Shown here in pieces: positions 7,110 through 15,789 of a stretch of 20,185 bases of DNA. The stretch covers positions 1 through 20,185 of the IMG/VR virus record IMGVR_UViG_3300037504_000096; one strand, given 5' to 3'. Numbering within the stretch: the first letter of the stretch is position 1; every line of letters begins with the position of its first letter. The translations under genes and the position numbers were made by a program. The stretch comes from a virus. Below the pieces are notes generated by a model. That model saw only the letters and a list, made by a program, of their open reading frames with translations, was not told where the DNA came from and made no database searches.

Positions 7110-8082
7110 AATAGGATATCAGTCGTATATCGGCTGGGGCGAGGAAACAAGCCTCGGAACGGCAGTACAGCCGACAAAGTACATCCAGTACAATTCCGAG
7201 AGTATGGTAAAGGAAATTGCAGAACAGAACATTGAAGCGATAAACGGAACTAATCAGTTTCAAAAACGCGTTAGATTGAATGAGGATGTTTCGGGTAGTA
7301 TTGAGTATCCGGTAGTACCGGGAGACGTGTTGCAGGTGCTAAATCACTTGTCAGGCGGGAACGTGACGACCACTAATCCATCGACAGGCGTATTCCAGTA
7401 TGAGTTTGTGTTTAAGGCGATTAGTACACTTACCAGCTTAACCTTGCAGGTTGCAAGAGACACGGCAGATACTGATACATCATATAACTATACTGGTTGC
7501 CGGGTAAGCTCGCAGACGTTTAACGTTGCAATAGGTGAGCTTCTCAATGGAACTAGTGAGTTCATGGGCGTTGACCAGGAGTCGGCTAATACGATTAGTA
7601 CGGCAAGTTATACTGATTTAAACCCTTACACGTTTAAGGATGGCACGATTTCTATTGGTAATACAGACGCAGACGCTACTAGTACCTGTATTGATACATT
7701 TAATTTGAACATTGCTAACAATCTGTTAGAGGACAGGTGCATAGGCTCCGCTACACGTACAGTAATTGAGCCGGGGATGCAAGATGTAACAATGGAACTA
7801 ACGGCCCGCTATGAGGATAATAGCTTTTATAATCGTTTCTTAAACGGTACTAAGACTTACGTATCAGCGCTGTTTGAGAGCGATTCAATAACAGGCCATA
7901 CGACTAAGCATTCGCTAAAGTTTGAGGCTTGGAATTGTTACTATAACGGAAGCACCCCGAACATCGGCAGCGCAAGCGAGATTATCAAGACTAGCTATCC
8001 AATTCGTGCTATCTACGAGGATGCGAGTGTTGGAACATTGAAGGTAACGGTTATTACTGATATCGCTACAATCACATCATAG
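7099..8082 (+). CDS. Major tail tube protein
   Basis: A 327-residue Thr/Ser/Asn-rich beta protein. The N-terminus has the tail tube pattern: YIGWGEETSLGTAVQPTKYI, then SESMVKEIAEQNIEAINGT, then a SGSIEYPVVPGDVLQVL block (about 60-80). The rest alternates strands and loops and ends with VTVITDIATITS. Tube proteins of long-tailed phages stack as hexameric rings around the tape measure protein. It is followed by the two-frame chaperone and the tape measure gene, the usual order. An AAGGAGGTAACAG leader, nearly the same as that of the decoration protein, predicts high expression. No contractile sheath gene is next to it. Confidence 0.85.
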   Translation: MTAKIGYQSYIGWGEETSLGTAVQPTKYIQYNSESMVKEIAEQNIEAINGTNQFQKRVRLNEDVSGSIEYPVVPGDVLQVLNHLSGGNVTTTNPSTGVFQYEFVFKAISTLTSLTLQVARDTADTDTSYNYTGCRVSSQTFNVAIGELLNGTSEFMGVDQESANTISTASYTDLNPYTFKDGTISIGNTDADATSTCIDTFNLNIANNLLEDRCIGSATRTVIEPGMQDVTMELTARYEDNSFYNRFLNGTKTYVSALFESDSITGHTTKHSLKFEAWNCYYNGSTPNIGSASEIIKTSYPIRAIYEDASVGTLKVTVITDIATITS

Positions 8083-8090
8083 GAGGACTT

Positions 8091-8729
8091 ATGAAATACT
8101 TATTGCTTATAGCATTTTTGGCAGGATTTATAGCCCTTGGCTATTTTGTGAGCTGGTGGTTTGTCGTTGTGCCGGTAGTGCTGCTATTGGCTTGGATAGC
8201 CATAGGTATAGTCTTTTTGCTGTATGAACGGCGCAAGGCAAAAAAGGATGTGTCTGCGGTGCGAGAGTATTTTAAGGGCGTTGACGCTAGTCATCCTATG
8301 GCCATTATCGATAAGACACCACGGACTATTGAGCTTGAAGGGCAGAACGAAAAGCGGGTCTATACTATCAGGCCGTTGCGTGGTAAACACGTAGCGAGGC
8401 TTTGTGTAAGGTTTGCGAAAACATTGGATAAGTTAAAGGATAATAACCTTGACTTTGAGGATACCGGGGCGTTACTAGGACAGGTAATTGAGGCTTGCGA
8501 AGAAGATTTCTTTATGAGCCTGGCGTATGTTGTTTATTACTCCGATAAATACGAAGACGATACAGAGGCTCAAGAGATTAAGAACGTAAAAGATACGTTT
8601 AAATTTCTTATGGAATGCCCAATGGATAGCATTTCAGACTTGCTTAATATTATTCTTATGCAGAACGATATCAGCAAAACCTTCAAAAGTTTTCAGCTAT
8701 TATCGGATAAGATTAAAAAAAAAGTTTAG
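8091..8729 (+). CDS. Tail assembly chaperone, zero-frame product, with N-terminal membrane segments
   Basis: A 212-residue protein at the place of lambda gpG, between tube and tape measure. Residues 1-48 are strongly hydrophobic, enough for two membrane spans (around 2-20 and 22-46) followed by a basic ERRKAKK. Residues ~70-210 form a soluble, mainly helical domain starting with PRTIELEGQNEKRVYTI, as in tail chaperones that begin with a short beta unit. ATAGGAGG at 8 bases before ATG 8091 fixes the start. It ends at TAG just after a nine-A run where ribosomes can shift to the -1 frame (see the longer product). The membrane segments are unusual for this role. Chaperone call is from position plus frameshift architecture. 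Confidence 0.75.
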   Translation: MKYLLLIAFLAGFIALGYFVSWWFVVVPVVLLLAWIAIGIVFLLYERRKAKKDVSAVREYFKGVDASHPMAIIDKTPRTIELEGQNEKRVYTIRPLRGKHVARLCVRFAKTLDKLKDNNLDFEDTGALLGQVIEACEEDFFMSLAYVVYYSDKYEDDTEAQEIKNVKDTFKFLMECPMDSISDLLNIILMQNDISKTFKSFQLLSDKIKKKV

Positions 8730-8956
8730 CGGGGTCTAAGCGTAGCGGGAATTGGCAAGAGGAATCGGACATTCCGATTTACCTAGAGATACTAGATATA
8801 TTTGCGTATGAGTACGGGTGGGATATTGAAACGGTAGAAAACATGACGCTGCCGCAGTTAAATATGTACCTGTTACTCATACAAAACCGCAAATATAGAG
8901 AGTTAGAGGCCATGCAAAAGCAACGCATAGATAACCAGCTACACCGAAGGAAATAA
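8091..8956 (+). CDS. Tail assembly chaperone, -1 frameshift product (gpGT-like)
   Basis: After the A-run at 8715-8723, the -1 frame is open to the TAA at 8954-8956 and adds 77 residues, giving about 288 in total. The -1 frame is closed by TAA at 8714-8716, so it opens only at the slippery run and has no well-placed start of its own. The extension contains IPIYLEILDIFAYEYGW and MTLPQLNMYLLLIQNRKY, then a basic helical tail, in keeping with gpT-type C-terminal domains that contact the tape measure protein. It ends one base before the tape measure ATG. In known phages the long form is a minor product that loads tube subunits on the tape measure. Frameshift use is inferred from sequence. Confidence 0.8.
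8715..8724 (+). promoter_or_regulatory. -1 ribosomal frameshift slippery site (AAAAAAAAAG)
   Basis: Nine A followed by G; the zero-frame codons are AAA AAA AAA GTT TAG, so an A AAA AAA heptamer is present at 8717-8723 and the zero-frame stop follows two codons later. tRNA-Lys can re-pair after a one-base backward slip. A perfect 7-bp hairpin (AATCGGA / TCCGATT, 8763-8779) lies about 40 bases downstream, farther than typical stimulators. Confidence 0.8.
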
Positions 8957-8957
8957 A

Positions 8958-11210
8958 ATGGCTGATATAAAGTACGGAATAGAATTAGATGTAGTCAAAG
9001 ATAGGGCTATAGCGTCGCTGCGGTCGGTAGAGGGTGCAGCAAAAAAGAGCGCATCTAAAGTAACTAATACATTCCGTACAATGGGGCGCAAGATTGGCGG
9101 CGGTCTCAAATCATTAATTGGTAGTAGACTTGGTGTTGTAGCACTTGGGGCTGCTGTCGCTAAACTTGGTGCGGATTTTGCAAAGTTTGAAAGTAAAATG
9201 ATAGACGTTGGCAACTTAATGGGTGCCAACCGCAAAGAAGTTAAGGCACTATCTGCTGAGGTAAAGACACTTTCTGCAAGGTACGGGGTAGGCGCACAAG
9301 GGCTAGCAAATTCACTTTTTGATGTTATTTCCGCCGGGGTACCAGCGGCAAGAGCTATAGGATTCTTAGAGGAAGCTACTAAGCTTGCTAAGGCTGGTGT
9401 TACAGACACAAAAACAGCGGTCGACGGATTAACGTCAGTCATCAACGCTTATGGCCTTGAGGCCAGTAATGCGGCCGATATATCAGACTTGTTTTTTGCC
9501 GCCCAGGTAAAAGGTAAAACGACTATTGCGGAATTGTCTTCAACAATCGGGCGATTGGCGCCTATATCTAAGGCGGCTGGGCTAAGTCTAGAAGATATGT
9601 TCGCCTCAGTTGCGACACTTACAGCCGGCGGGATCAAGACCGATGAAGCCATTACTAGCATGCGTGCAACACTAACCTCAATAATTAAGCCCTCAAAAGA
9701 AGCCCAAGAAGTAGCGCAAGCGTTGGGTATCGACTTTTCAGCAACGGCGCTTAGAAGTAAAGGGCTTGTTAACTTTCTCGCTGATGTACAAGAAAAGACA
9801 AACGGGAATGTAGAAGTAATAACCAAATTAATTCCTAATGTTCGAGCGTTACAAGGCGTGTTGGCGTTAGCTGGCGAACAAGCGGATGCATTTGCGGAAA
9901 ACCAAGCGGCACTTGCTGAGAGGGCTGGAGCAACACAAGAAGCATTCGAGCAACAAGCGAATACTACTGCCCATAAATGGGGTGTAATGGTAGAAACATT
10001 AAAGCAGCTAGGGCTTGATTTGTTTGACGCATTGGCACCGGTTCTCAATGGGTTACTTGTTATATTGCAGAAAGTCACAGGCTTTTTGACAGGGTCTATG
10101 TTTGCCGAAGGGTCTCAAAAAATTGACCGACAAACGGAAGCGATTAGGGCACAAAATGATGCGATACAAGAGCAAACAATTGCATTTGCCCGGGCAACGC
10201 TTAAAGGTGAAGCGCTTAGAAAATTTGAAGAGGAGCTTGCAAAAACAACGGGCAAGGTTACAAAAAAACAAAAGGAACTTAATACTGAAATATCTACAGA
10301 GCGTACAAAGGCACAAAAAGAACGACAAAAAAAGATAGAAGAATTATTAAAGAAGCTGGCCACTACTGGTGGCGGTGGCGGTGGTGACGATGACGGAAAA
10401 ACACCGGCCGAAATAGCCGCGGAAAAATCACGGGAGGCGATGAAACAAGAGATAGCTGACCGTAAACAGCAATTAGCGGAACTTAGCATGTTACGTGATG
10501 TTGAATTGCAAGACGAAATAGAGACTATGGAGGCTATCCTAGAGAACAAGAAGATAATAGGAGCGGAACGGCAACGGATAGAGACTGACTTAGCGACGCT
10601 AAAAGGCGAACTAAGAGAACAAGAGGAAAGGGCGGAATTAGAAAAAGAGCAACGGATAGCGGACGAAAAAGAAAGGCTTGCTGAACAACAAAAGGCACAA
10701 CAAGAACGCGTCAATAGCGCGATCGAACAGTCTTTTGCTAGTACGTTTCAGAGTAACTTAAAGGCTACTCAGGACTTTTTTGGGTCATTTAGAGAAGCGG
10801 CGAAATCCGCACTATTGACTTATTTTGAAGGCAAACTGCAACAAGTCCTGGTCGATACTGCGTCCGGATTAATGACGGCAGTATCAACTAAGAATCCTAC
10901 TATGTTCGCACAGGTAACAGCACAGTCAGCAGCAAGTTTAGCGCAGATAGCGGCTTCTATGGGGGTTGTAAAAGGCCTGGCCACTGGTGGTATTACTACT
11001 GGCGAGACAATCGCCCGGATCGGCGAACAAAACAAAAGAGAGGCGGTTATTCCGCTTGAAAGTCCGCAAGGCAGAAGAGCGCTTGACCAAGTAGCCGGGG
11101 GTGATGGCGGGAACATGAACCAGAACGTAACACTAGAAATTGACGGCATAAAGCTTGCCAATATAATGACAAACAAACAAGCGCAAGGCCGTAGGCAGGG
11201 GAGGTTTTAG
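8958..11210 (+). CDS. Tail tape measure protein (TP901 type)
   Basis: A 750-residue protein following the chaperone genes. Residues ~1-45 are a basic start, and ~48-75 a hydrophobic Gly/Ala-rich stretch (SRLGVVALGAAVAKLGADF). Residues ~75-345 match the TP901 minor tail domain pattern, for example YGVGAQGLANSLFDVISAG, then SLEDMFASVATLTAGGIKT and NVRALQGVLALAG. About 370-470 and 480-590 are Gln/Glu/Lys-rich coiled coils separated by a GGGGGGDDDG linker near 472-481. The C-terminus has a GGITTGETIARIGEQ segment. Using the usual ~0.15 nm per residue, the tail would be roughly 110 nm long. AAGGA precedes ATG 8958. Confidence 0.9.
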   Translation: MADIKYGIELDVVKDRAIASLRSVEGAAKKSASKVTNTFRTMGRKIGGGLKSLIGSRLGVVALGAAVAKLGADFAKFESKMIDVGNLMGANRKEVKALSAEVKTLSARYGVGAQGLANSLFDVISAGVPAARAIGFLEEATKLAKAGVTDTKTAVDGLTSVINAYGLEASNAADISDLFFAAQVKGKTTIAELSSTIGRLAPISKAAGLSLEDMFASVATLTAGGIKTDEAITSMRATLTSIIKPSKEAQEVAQALGIDFSATALRSKGLVNFLADVQEKTNGNVEVITKLIPNVRALQGVLALAGEQADAFAENQAALAERAGATQEAFEQQANTTAHKWGVMVETLKQLGLDLFDALAPVLNGLLVILQKVTGFLTGSMFAEGSQKIDRQTEAIRAQNDAIQEQTIAFARATLKGEALRKFEEELAKTTGKVTKKQKELNTEISTERTKAQKERQKKIEELLKKLATTGGGGGGDDDGKTPAEIAAEKSREAMKQEIADRKQQLAELSMLRDVELQDEIETMEAILENKKIIGAERQRIETDLATLKGELREQEERAELEKEQRIADEKERLAEQQKAQQERVNSAIEQSFASTFQSNLKATQDFFGSFREAAKSALLTYFEGKLQQVLVDTASGLMTAVSTKNPTMFAQVTAQSAASLAQIAASMGVVKGLATGGITTGETIARIGEQNKREAVIPLESPQGRRALDQVAGGDGGNMNQNVTLEIDGIKLANIMTNKQAQGRRQGRF

Positions 11211-11211
11211 A

Positions 11212-12021
11212 ATGAGCAGAGTAATCGACAATAACATGATTTTCTATCAGATTAACTATGGCGAATATGCCGATATAATAACTGGTACTTCCCTTGATAC
11301 TGCCAGTGCCGCCTTTGGCTATGATAACCGCTCAGACGGCGGTAACGTAACCTGGAACGCTGTATCAGGTGATTTAACCTATAACTTCGGTGATACGTCA
11401 ACTTTTTTCTATGTTGATTCGTTTTTTATTAATAATCACAATTGGAAGTCCGGGAACATTCAGGTTAATACCGGGTCGGCATGGTCAACAATAACGAGCT
11501 TTGCTAACCAGACGACGAGCGCCTATTACTATAAGCATACGTCCACTTTAACTGGCTACCAAGTGAGATATGTTTGCACGGATACCCAGGACAGCAGCAC
11601 GGCCTACGCAGGCGAGCTTATAGCGACCGCTGAGCGCTTTCAGCTTAACTATAATCCGTCTAAGTATGTGCCAACACTAAGCCCTACAGTGAAGGCAAAA
11701 CAGCTCTATAATGGACTTACAATCGCTAACAAGATAGCCGATAGGGAGAACGTGTTTTCGGCTGAGGTAGGCTGGGGTTATCTGTTCGGTGAAGAAAACA
11801 CACTGACTAATACCGACTTGCAAAACATAACGGAACTGGCACGGGAGAACAACGCCTTCCTTTTCTGGCCTAATGGTGACAGCGAGTTTCTTAATATGCG
11901 TACATGGCGCAAAGATGATTTATACAAATGTAAAATATTAGGCGAAGTGAAATATGAGTTTCCAAGCCCCGCTATTGCGTATGCAATCATAGCAGATTAT
12001 GAGTTTATCGAGGTTAAATAA
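11212..12021 (+). CDS. Probable distal tail protein (269 aa)
   Basis: Follows the tape measure gene by one base with GGGGAGG upstream, the usual place for a distal tail (Dit-like) protein. The N-terminal ~145 residues are beta-rich and resemble a galactose-binding-like sandwich (FFINNHNWKSGNIQVNTGS, then YYKHTSTLTGYQVRYVC). The C-terminal ~120 residues contain LTNTDLQNITELARENNAFLF and a late strand pair ending in ADYEFIEV. Such proteins link the tail tube to the hub and may carry host-binding modules. There is no membrane segment. Function is inferred from gene order and fold type. Confidence 0.6.
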   Translation: MSRVIDNNMIFYQINYGEYADIITGTSLDTASAAFGYDNRSDGGNVTWNAVSGDLTYNFGDTSTFFYVDSFFINNHNWKSGNIQVNTGSAWSTITSFANQTTSAYYYKHTSTLTGYQVRYVCTDTQDSSTAYAGELIATAERFQLNYNPSKYVPTLSPTVKAKQLYNGLTIANKIADRENVFSAEVGWGYLFGEENTLTNTDLQNITELARENNAFLFWPNGDSEFLNMRTWRKDDLYKCKILGEVKYEFPSPAIAYAIIADYEFIEVK

Positions 12022-14453
12022 TGGCATTACCAAGCTGGCCTAATCAGAGCAACATAACAACATTCAACGAGGCGGCGAAACATCCTGACTCTAAAAGGCT
12101 AATGCGACTTAAACTAAAGCGGCGCTACGTGAATGCGGGTGTAGATACCTACGACGCTAATTGGACAACAATTACGAGCGATGTGATTAGTATTGGCGAC
12201 ATCAACTATGGAATAGATGACCAAGACTTTATTAGCGGAGTGATTAAGAACCCATCGCTTGATTTGACTTTAGATAATACTAACCAGCAATTCAATGATT
12301 TAAATTCTGATAATTCTTATTGGAACGACGCTACCACTGATTATTATATCGCCAATTCGTTAGTAGAGTTAGAGTTAGGATATGAAGCACCAGACGGGAC
12401 AGAATATTATGCTGCTAATCCTTATTTTACTGGACTGATTAGGATTGATTCTGTAACCTATGACTTCAACAATAACACGGTAGATATGAGTATATTCAGT
12501 AAGCTTAATTCATTTAGAGATATTTCAGTTTATGATATTGTACCAGCGTCTAGGCGGTCTAGTTTTTCCGGGATTGGCTTTTATGATAATTTTTGTCAGT
12601 ACGTAAAAGATGACCTACCAAGTGATTATGAGCTGACCTGTACGGCAAATTTTCCACGCAATGACGTATTTTATAAAAATATAACGGAGATAGGCGGAGA
12701 CGCTTATAGCTTTTTTGAGGATTTTACGGATAAGTCAGGTTCTATTTTCGGAATCAACCGTAGCGATGAAATTTTCCTTAGTTATTTTGGAAACACTTAT
12801 GTCAATAATACACAAACAACATTAGAACAAGATTCAAATACAATAAGCTATTGGAAATTTAATACTATTGTCACAGGCCCGCCAGCATATATACCAGACC
12901 AGGTGGCAAGTAACCATTTGTATCTTTCGTTGACTACGTATTCTTTGACGTCGGACAAGTTTGGGAATCTCAACTCAGCTATGATATTTGAGCAAAACAC
13001 GATATCTTTATCTAATATTACGACATTTCCCAATCTGGTTACTCCTACAATAACAAGCCTGCCCAGCTCATATAGTTATGAGGTTGTTTTCAAGTGGAAC
13101 AATTTAGGCAACCGGGCCTATAACAGAACATCAACTAGTTATATTGAGATGATTTCATCATCGCTCTCGTCAAGTGATGAGATGTTTCATCTAGGGTGGG
13201 ATAAGGATACGGAGTTTAATCTTAACTTAATTGCGCAAGACAATGATAACAAGGAAACAAACTCTAAAAAAATACCGATAGGTGATGACCAATGGTATTA
13301 TTTTACGGCAATAAGAAGCGGCGATACCAGGGATTTTTATTTAAATGGCACACAGATTTTTCAGGAGACACAGACTACTGATACTCACACAACTTCACAA
13401 ATTAGATTCAATCTTAACAGCTATCAGCAAAACTTATATATCGATAGTATGAAACTATCTAATGTGGCGTTATCATTGACCACAATAAAGAACAAGGCTG
13501 CTGACATATACAATTCCAAGCTACAAATAAATGATAGTACAACTTCGACTTATACTTTCTATAATCATGGTGAAAACGCTAATATTTTTGAGGTCAAAGG
13601 CTATGATAAAGGATACACAAAAATAGGAAATACAGTTAATTATGCTAAGGACCAAGAGTTTACCTTTCGTACTCAGTTTGGTTTTATGTGTGGTGGTTCA
13701 GCGACTCCTAATGCTTATCTGCAATGTCAACTAGGTGACCAATTAGAGGGGGCAGGTTCTGGGACGACACGCGATCCTTTAACCCCTAGTAATATCCTAT
13801 CATTTTTTAATGATGAATTTGATAATGTTAGCGCAAAGGTGTCAGGATTAACCAACGTAACAGCAGCAACCGGTACTGTGATTGGTCAATATGGACTGTA
13901 TGATGTAGAAGCCACATTAAACGAATATAGAGATTTATATAAATCTAATATTGCTTTTTTTCAGGTGGGATTAGCTACGATTCCTACCACATACCTTGAC
14001 CATATGGCAAATAAGGCCAGTACATCAGGCGCATATGGTCATGCTAGATTTAATTTTTTAGCAAATTATAGCGACTATATATTTCAGGATACAGCCTCAA
14101 TTTTTCAATACGGGAAGCGTTCGATTGACTTTGAGAGTGATGGCATAGAAGACTTGTCACAGACAGCTAATCTTGCGTTATCATATCTCGAGGACAAAAA
14201 AACACCTAAAGAGCGCATGACAATACGTGCTAGATTTCTTGAGGGTGATATTGATATACTTAATAGAATAACGCTAGATGTGCATAGGGATATTGCCGGA
14301 GATAGTCTTGCCTGGGAAGCTGATGCATGGGACGCTAAGGAATGGACGGAATTTGCCGGGGCTTTAAACTGGGAAACAAAGGATTTTTGGGTGATTGGCA
14401 TCACACATAACTGGCAAGACAATTTTTCTGAATATAAGCTAAGGGAGGTGTAG
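12021..14453 (+). CDS. Tail hub / baseplate protein with inserted LamG-like domain
   Basis: An 810-residue protein whose ATG overlaps the previous stop (TAATG). Residues ~1-265 form the start of a hub: FISGVIKNPSLDLTLDN, then an ELELGYEAPDG strand and YFTGLIRIDSVTYD, as in gp27-like or Tal hub domains. Residues ~271-500 are a concanavalin/LamG-type unit: SYWKFN at its start, YSYEVVFKW in the middle, then QWYYFTAIRSGDTRDFYLNGT, the typical W-y-f-a-R-G-D-Y-NG signature. The remaining ~300 residues return to hub sequence and end with a Trp-rich WVIGITHNWQDNFSEYKLRE strand pair, usual at hub C-termini. The LamG insert probably binds host glycans. No peptidase motif is seen. Confidence 0.72.
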   Translation: MALPSWPNQSNITTFNEAAKHPDSKRLMRLKLKRRYVNAGVDTYDANWTTITSDVISIGDINYGIDDQDFISGVIKNPSLDLTLDNTNQQFNDLNSDNSYWNDATTDYYIANSLVELELGYEAPDGTEYYAANPYFTGLIRIDSVTYDFNNNTVDMSIFSKLNSFRDISVYDIVPASRRSSFSGIGFYDNFCQYVKDDLPSDYELTCTANFPRNDVFYKNITEIGGDAYSFFEDFTDKSGSIFGINRSDEIFLSYFGNTYVNNTQTTLEQDSNTISYWKFNTIVTGPPAYIPDQVASNHLYLSLTTYSLTSDKFGNLNSAMIFEQNTISLSNITTFPNLVTPTITSLPSSYSYEVVFKWNNLGNRAYNRTSTSYIEMISSSLSSSDEMFHLGWDKDTEFNLNLIAQDNDNKETNSKKIPIGDDQWYYFTAIRSGDTRDFYLNGTQIFQETQTTDTHTTSQIRFNLNSYQQNLYIDSMKLSNVALSLTTIKNKAADIYNSKLQINDSTTSTYTFYNHGENANIFEVKGYDKGYTKIGNTVNYAKDQEFTFRTQFGFMCGGSATPNAYLQCQLGDQLEGAGSGTTRDPLTPSNILSFFNDEFDNVSAKVSGLTNVTAATGTVIGQYGLYDVEATLNEYRDLYKSNIAFFQVGLATIPTTYLDHMANKASTSGAYGHARFNFLANYSDYIFQDTASIFQYGKRSIDFESDGIEDLSQTANLALSYLEDKKTPKERMTIRARFLEGDIDILNRITLDVHRDIAGDSLAWEADAWDAKEWTEFAGALNWETKDFWVIGITHNWQDNFSEYKLREV

Positions 14454-14455
14454 CA

Positions 14456-15586
14456 ATGGCAGTACCATGGGATTTAACGACCGACAAATACGCATACAAG
14501 TCTAAGGTTCAGGATAACTTCAATTATCTGGATTCAATTACAAGCGATAACACTAGTAAGATTACAGCATTAAGCACTAGCGTTGCGGACGCAATTACAA
14601 AAACCGAGATACCGGGATATCGGCATGGGGCTTTTGCTAATTATGCAAACCAAGATGATACGGTCATTCTAAAAAAAGGCGAGATTGATATTGACGGTAC
14701 GGCATATACATTGCCGAATAATATTAAAGTGGATGTTTCGAGTTTCTTAACCGCTAATACCTCAACTCTTTATTATATTTACATAGATAAATCAGCGATA
14801 ACTAATAATTCAATTACAGCAAGTGAAGTATATCTTACGACTGGTGCCGCTGAATGGAACCCATCAAAAGAAGGCTGGTACCGGCGAGGTACTTATTCGA
14901 ACTTATCTAATGTAACAGGTGTTGAGTTGTTTTCGGCTTTTGGGGCTGGTAGTTTTGACTTGGTATGGGACAACGGAAACGCTACGCTGTCTTGGGGTGG
15001 TGGCACGGCTGTTACTATCACAAGCGATACGGATGTGTTATTGCAGGACGGAAGCGGTAATTCTATTTGGGCAAATGTAGACTTTTCAGCGTTGCCAGGT
15101 GTTAATGCTACCGATTCAATAACAGTAAGCTTTGACTCAACAACAAGCGACAGGCTTGTTGGGTTTGGCGCTACTGATTCGACTGGTAGTCTTTATGGTT
15201 TTTCTTATGACGGGAAAGAGTATCGCTATCGTTGTTCCTTCAATACGGGGAATTTAGGTTTAACTGCAAATCGAGATGTCACATTGCCTTATGTACCAAA
15301 AGGTGCTAGTGATTCTTACATTGGATACGAGATTTATAACTCGGGGACAACCCTAGCCCTTACTTCATATGTTGACCCTTATGTTGCCACAACAACCTCG
15401 AGGATTATTCATAGAATGTCATTAGGTGGCATTACTAGCGGGAATTATTCACAAATTCCTGTCTATGTCCAAGTTGATAGTCAGGGGGATTTTAATTCGG
15501 CGGTAACCAACAGTTCCCAAGCGAAGGCACACCGCTTTCTTACTAATGGTTTTTTATTTGACTTAAACGAATCATGGCGAGCATAA
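14456..15586 (+). CDS. Tail fibre / receptor-binding protein (376 aa)
   Basis: The last tail gene before lysis. The N-terminal ~60 residues are a short adaptor with a helix (YKSKVQDNFNYLDSITS and TSKITALSTSVADAI), probably a trimeric coil that attaches to the baseplate. Residues ~60-170 are beta-rich (KKGEIDIDGTAYTLPNN, then LYYIYIDKS), similar to upper-fibre domains. The C-terminal ~200 residues are Ser/Thr/Gly-rich and likely a beta-sandwich tip. GGGAGGTG precedes ATG 14456. No chaperone cleavage motif is evident. Role is inferred from order and composition. Confidence 0.65.
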   Translation: MAVPWDLTTDKYAYKSKVQDNFNYLDSITSDNTSKITALSTSVADAITKTEIPGYRHGAFANYANQDDTVILKKGEIDIDGTAYTLPNNIKVDVSSFLTANTSTLYYIYIDKSAITNNSITASEVYLTTGAAEWNPSKEGWYRRGTYSNLSNVTGVELFSAFGAGSFDLVWDNGNATLSWGGGTAVTITSDTDVLLQDGSGNSIWANVDFSALPGVNATDSITVSFDSTTSDRLVGFGATDSTGSLYGFSYDGKEYRYRCSFNTGNLGLTANRDVTLPYVPKGASDSYIGYEIYNSGTTLALTSYVDPYVATTTSRIIHRMSLGGITSGNYSQIPVYVQVDSQGDFNSAVTNSSQAKAHRFLTNGFLFDLNESWRA

Positions 15587-15720
15587 CGACACTATACGTA
15601 TCTAAAAAAGACTGCCCTATGCGGATAGTGTATCGTGAGGAACGACAGACAAGGGAATACAAGCTAATGAGCAATAAGGAAGGTAGCAAGATATTTCTTA
15701 ACCGATGGGAGGGCTTTTAG
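15574..15720 (+). CDS. Small hypothetical protein ending at an in-frame amber codon (48 aa)
   Basis: ATG 15574 overlaps the end of the fibre gene by 13 bases and the frame runs to TAG at 15718-15720. The 48-residue product is basic and polar (KKDCPMRIVYREERQTREYK) and ends NRWEGF. No clear ribosome site precedes it, so coupling to the fibre gene would be needed. The same frame continues open after the TAG into the next membrane protein, which makes readthrough or a nonsense mutation possible. No family recognised. Confidence 0.5.
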   Translation: MASITTLYVSKKDCPMRIVYREERQTREYKLMSNKEGSKIFLNRWEGF

Positions 15721-15789
15721 ATACCTAAATGGCATGAACTACCCTGCGAGAAAGTAGAATGCGGAAGCCGTCAAGACAAGTGCGAAGTC

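Noticed and set aside
8763-8779. Perfect 7-bp hairpin downstream of the slippery A-run as frameshift stimulator
   Set aside because: It begins about 40 bases after the slip site, well beyond the usual 5-9 bases, so a role is not supported.
15718-15720. TAG reassigned to an amino acid in this phage
   Set aside because: Many genes in the window end properly at TAG (for example at 781, 5452, 5965 and 14451) right before well-placed starts, so global recoding does not fit.
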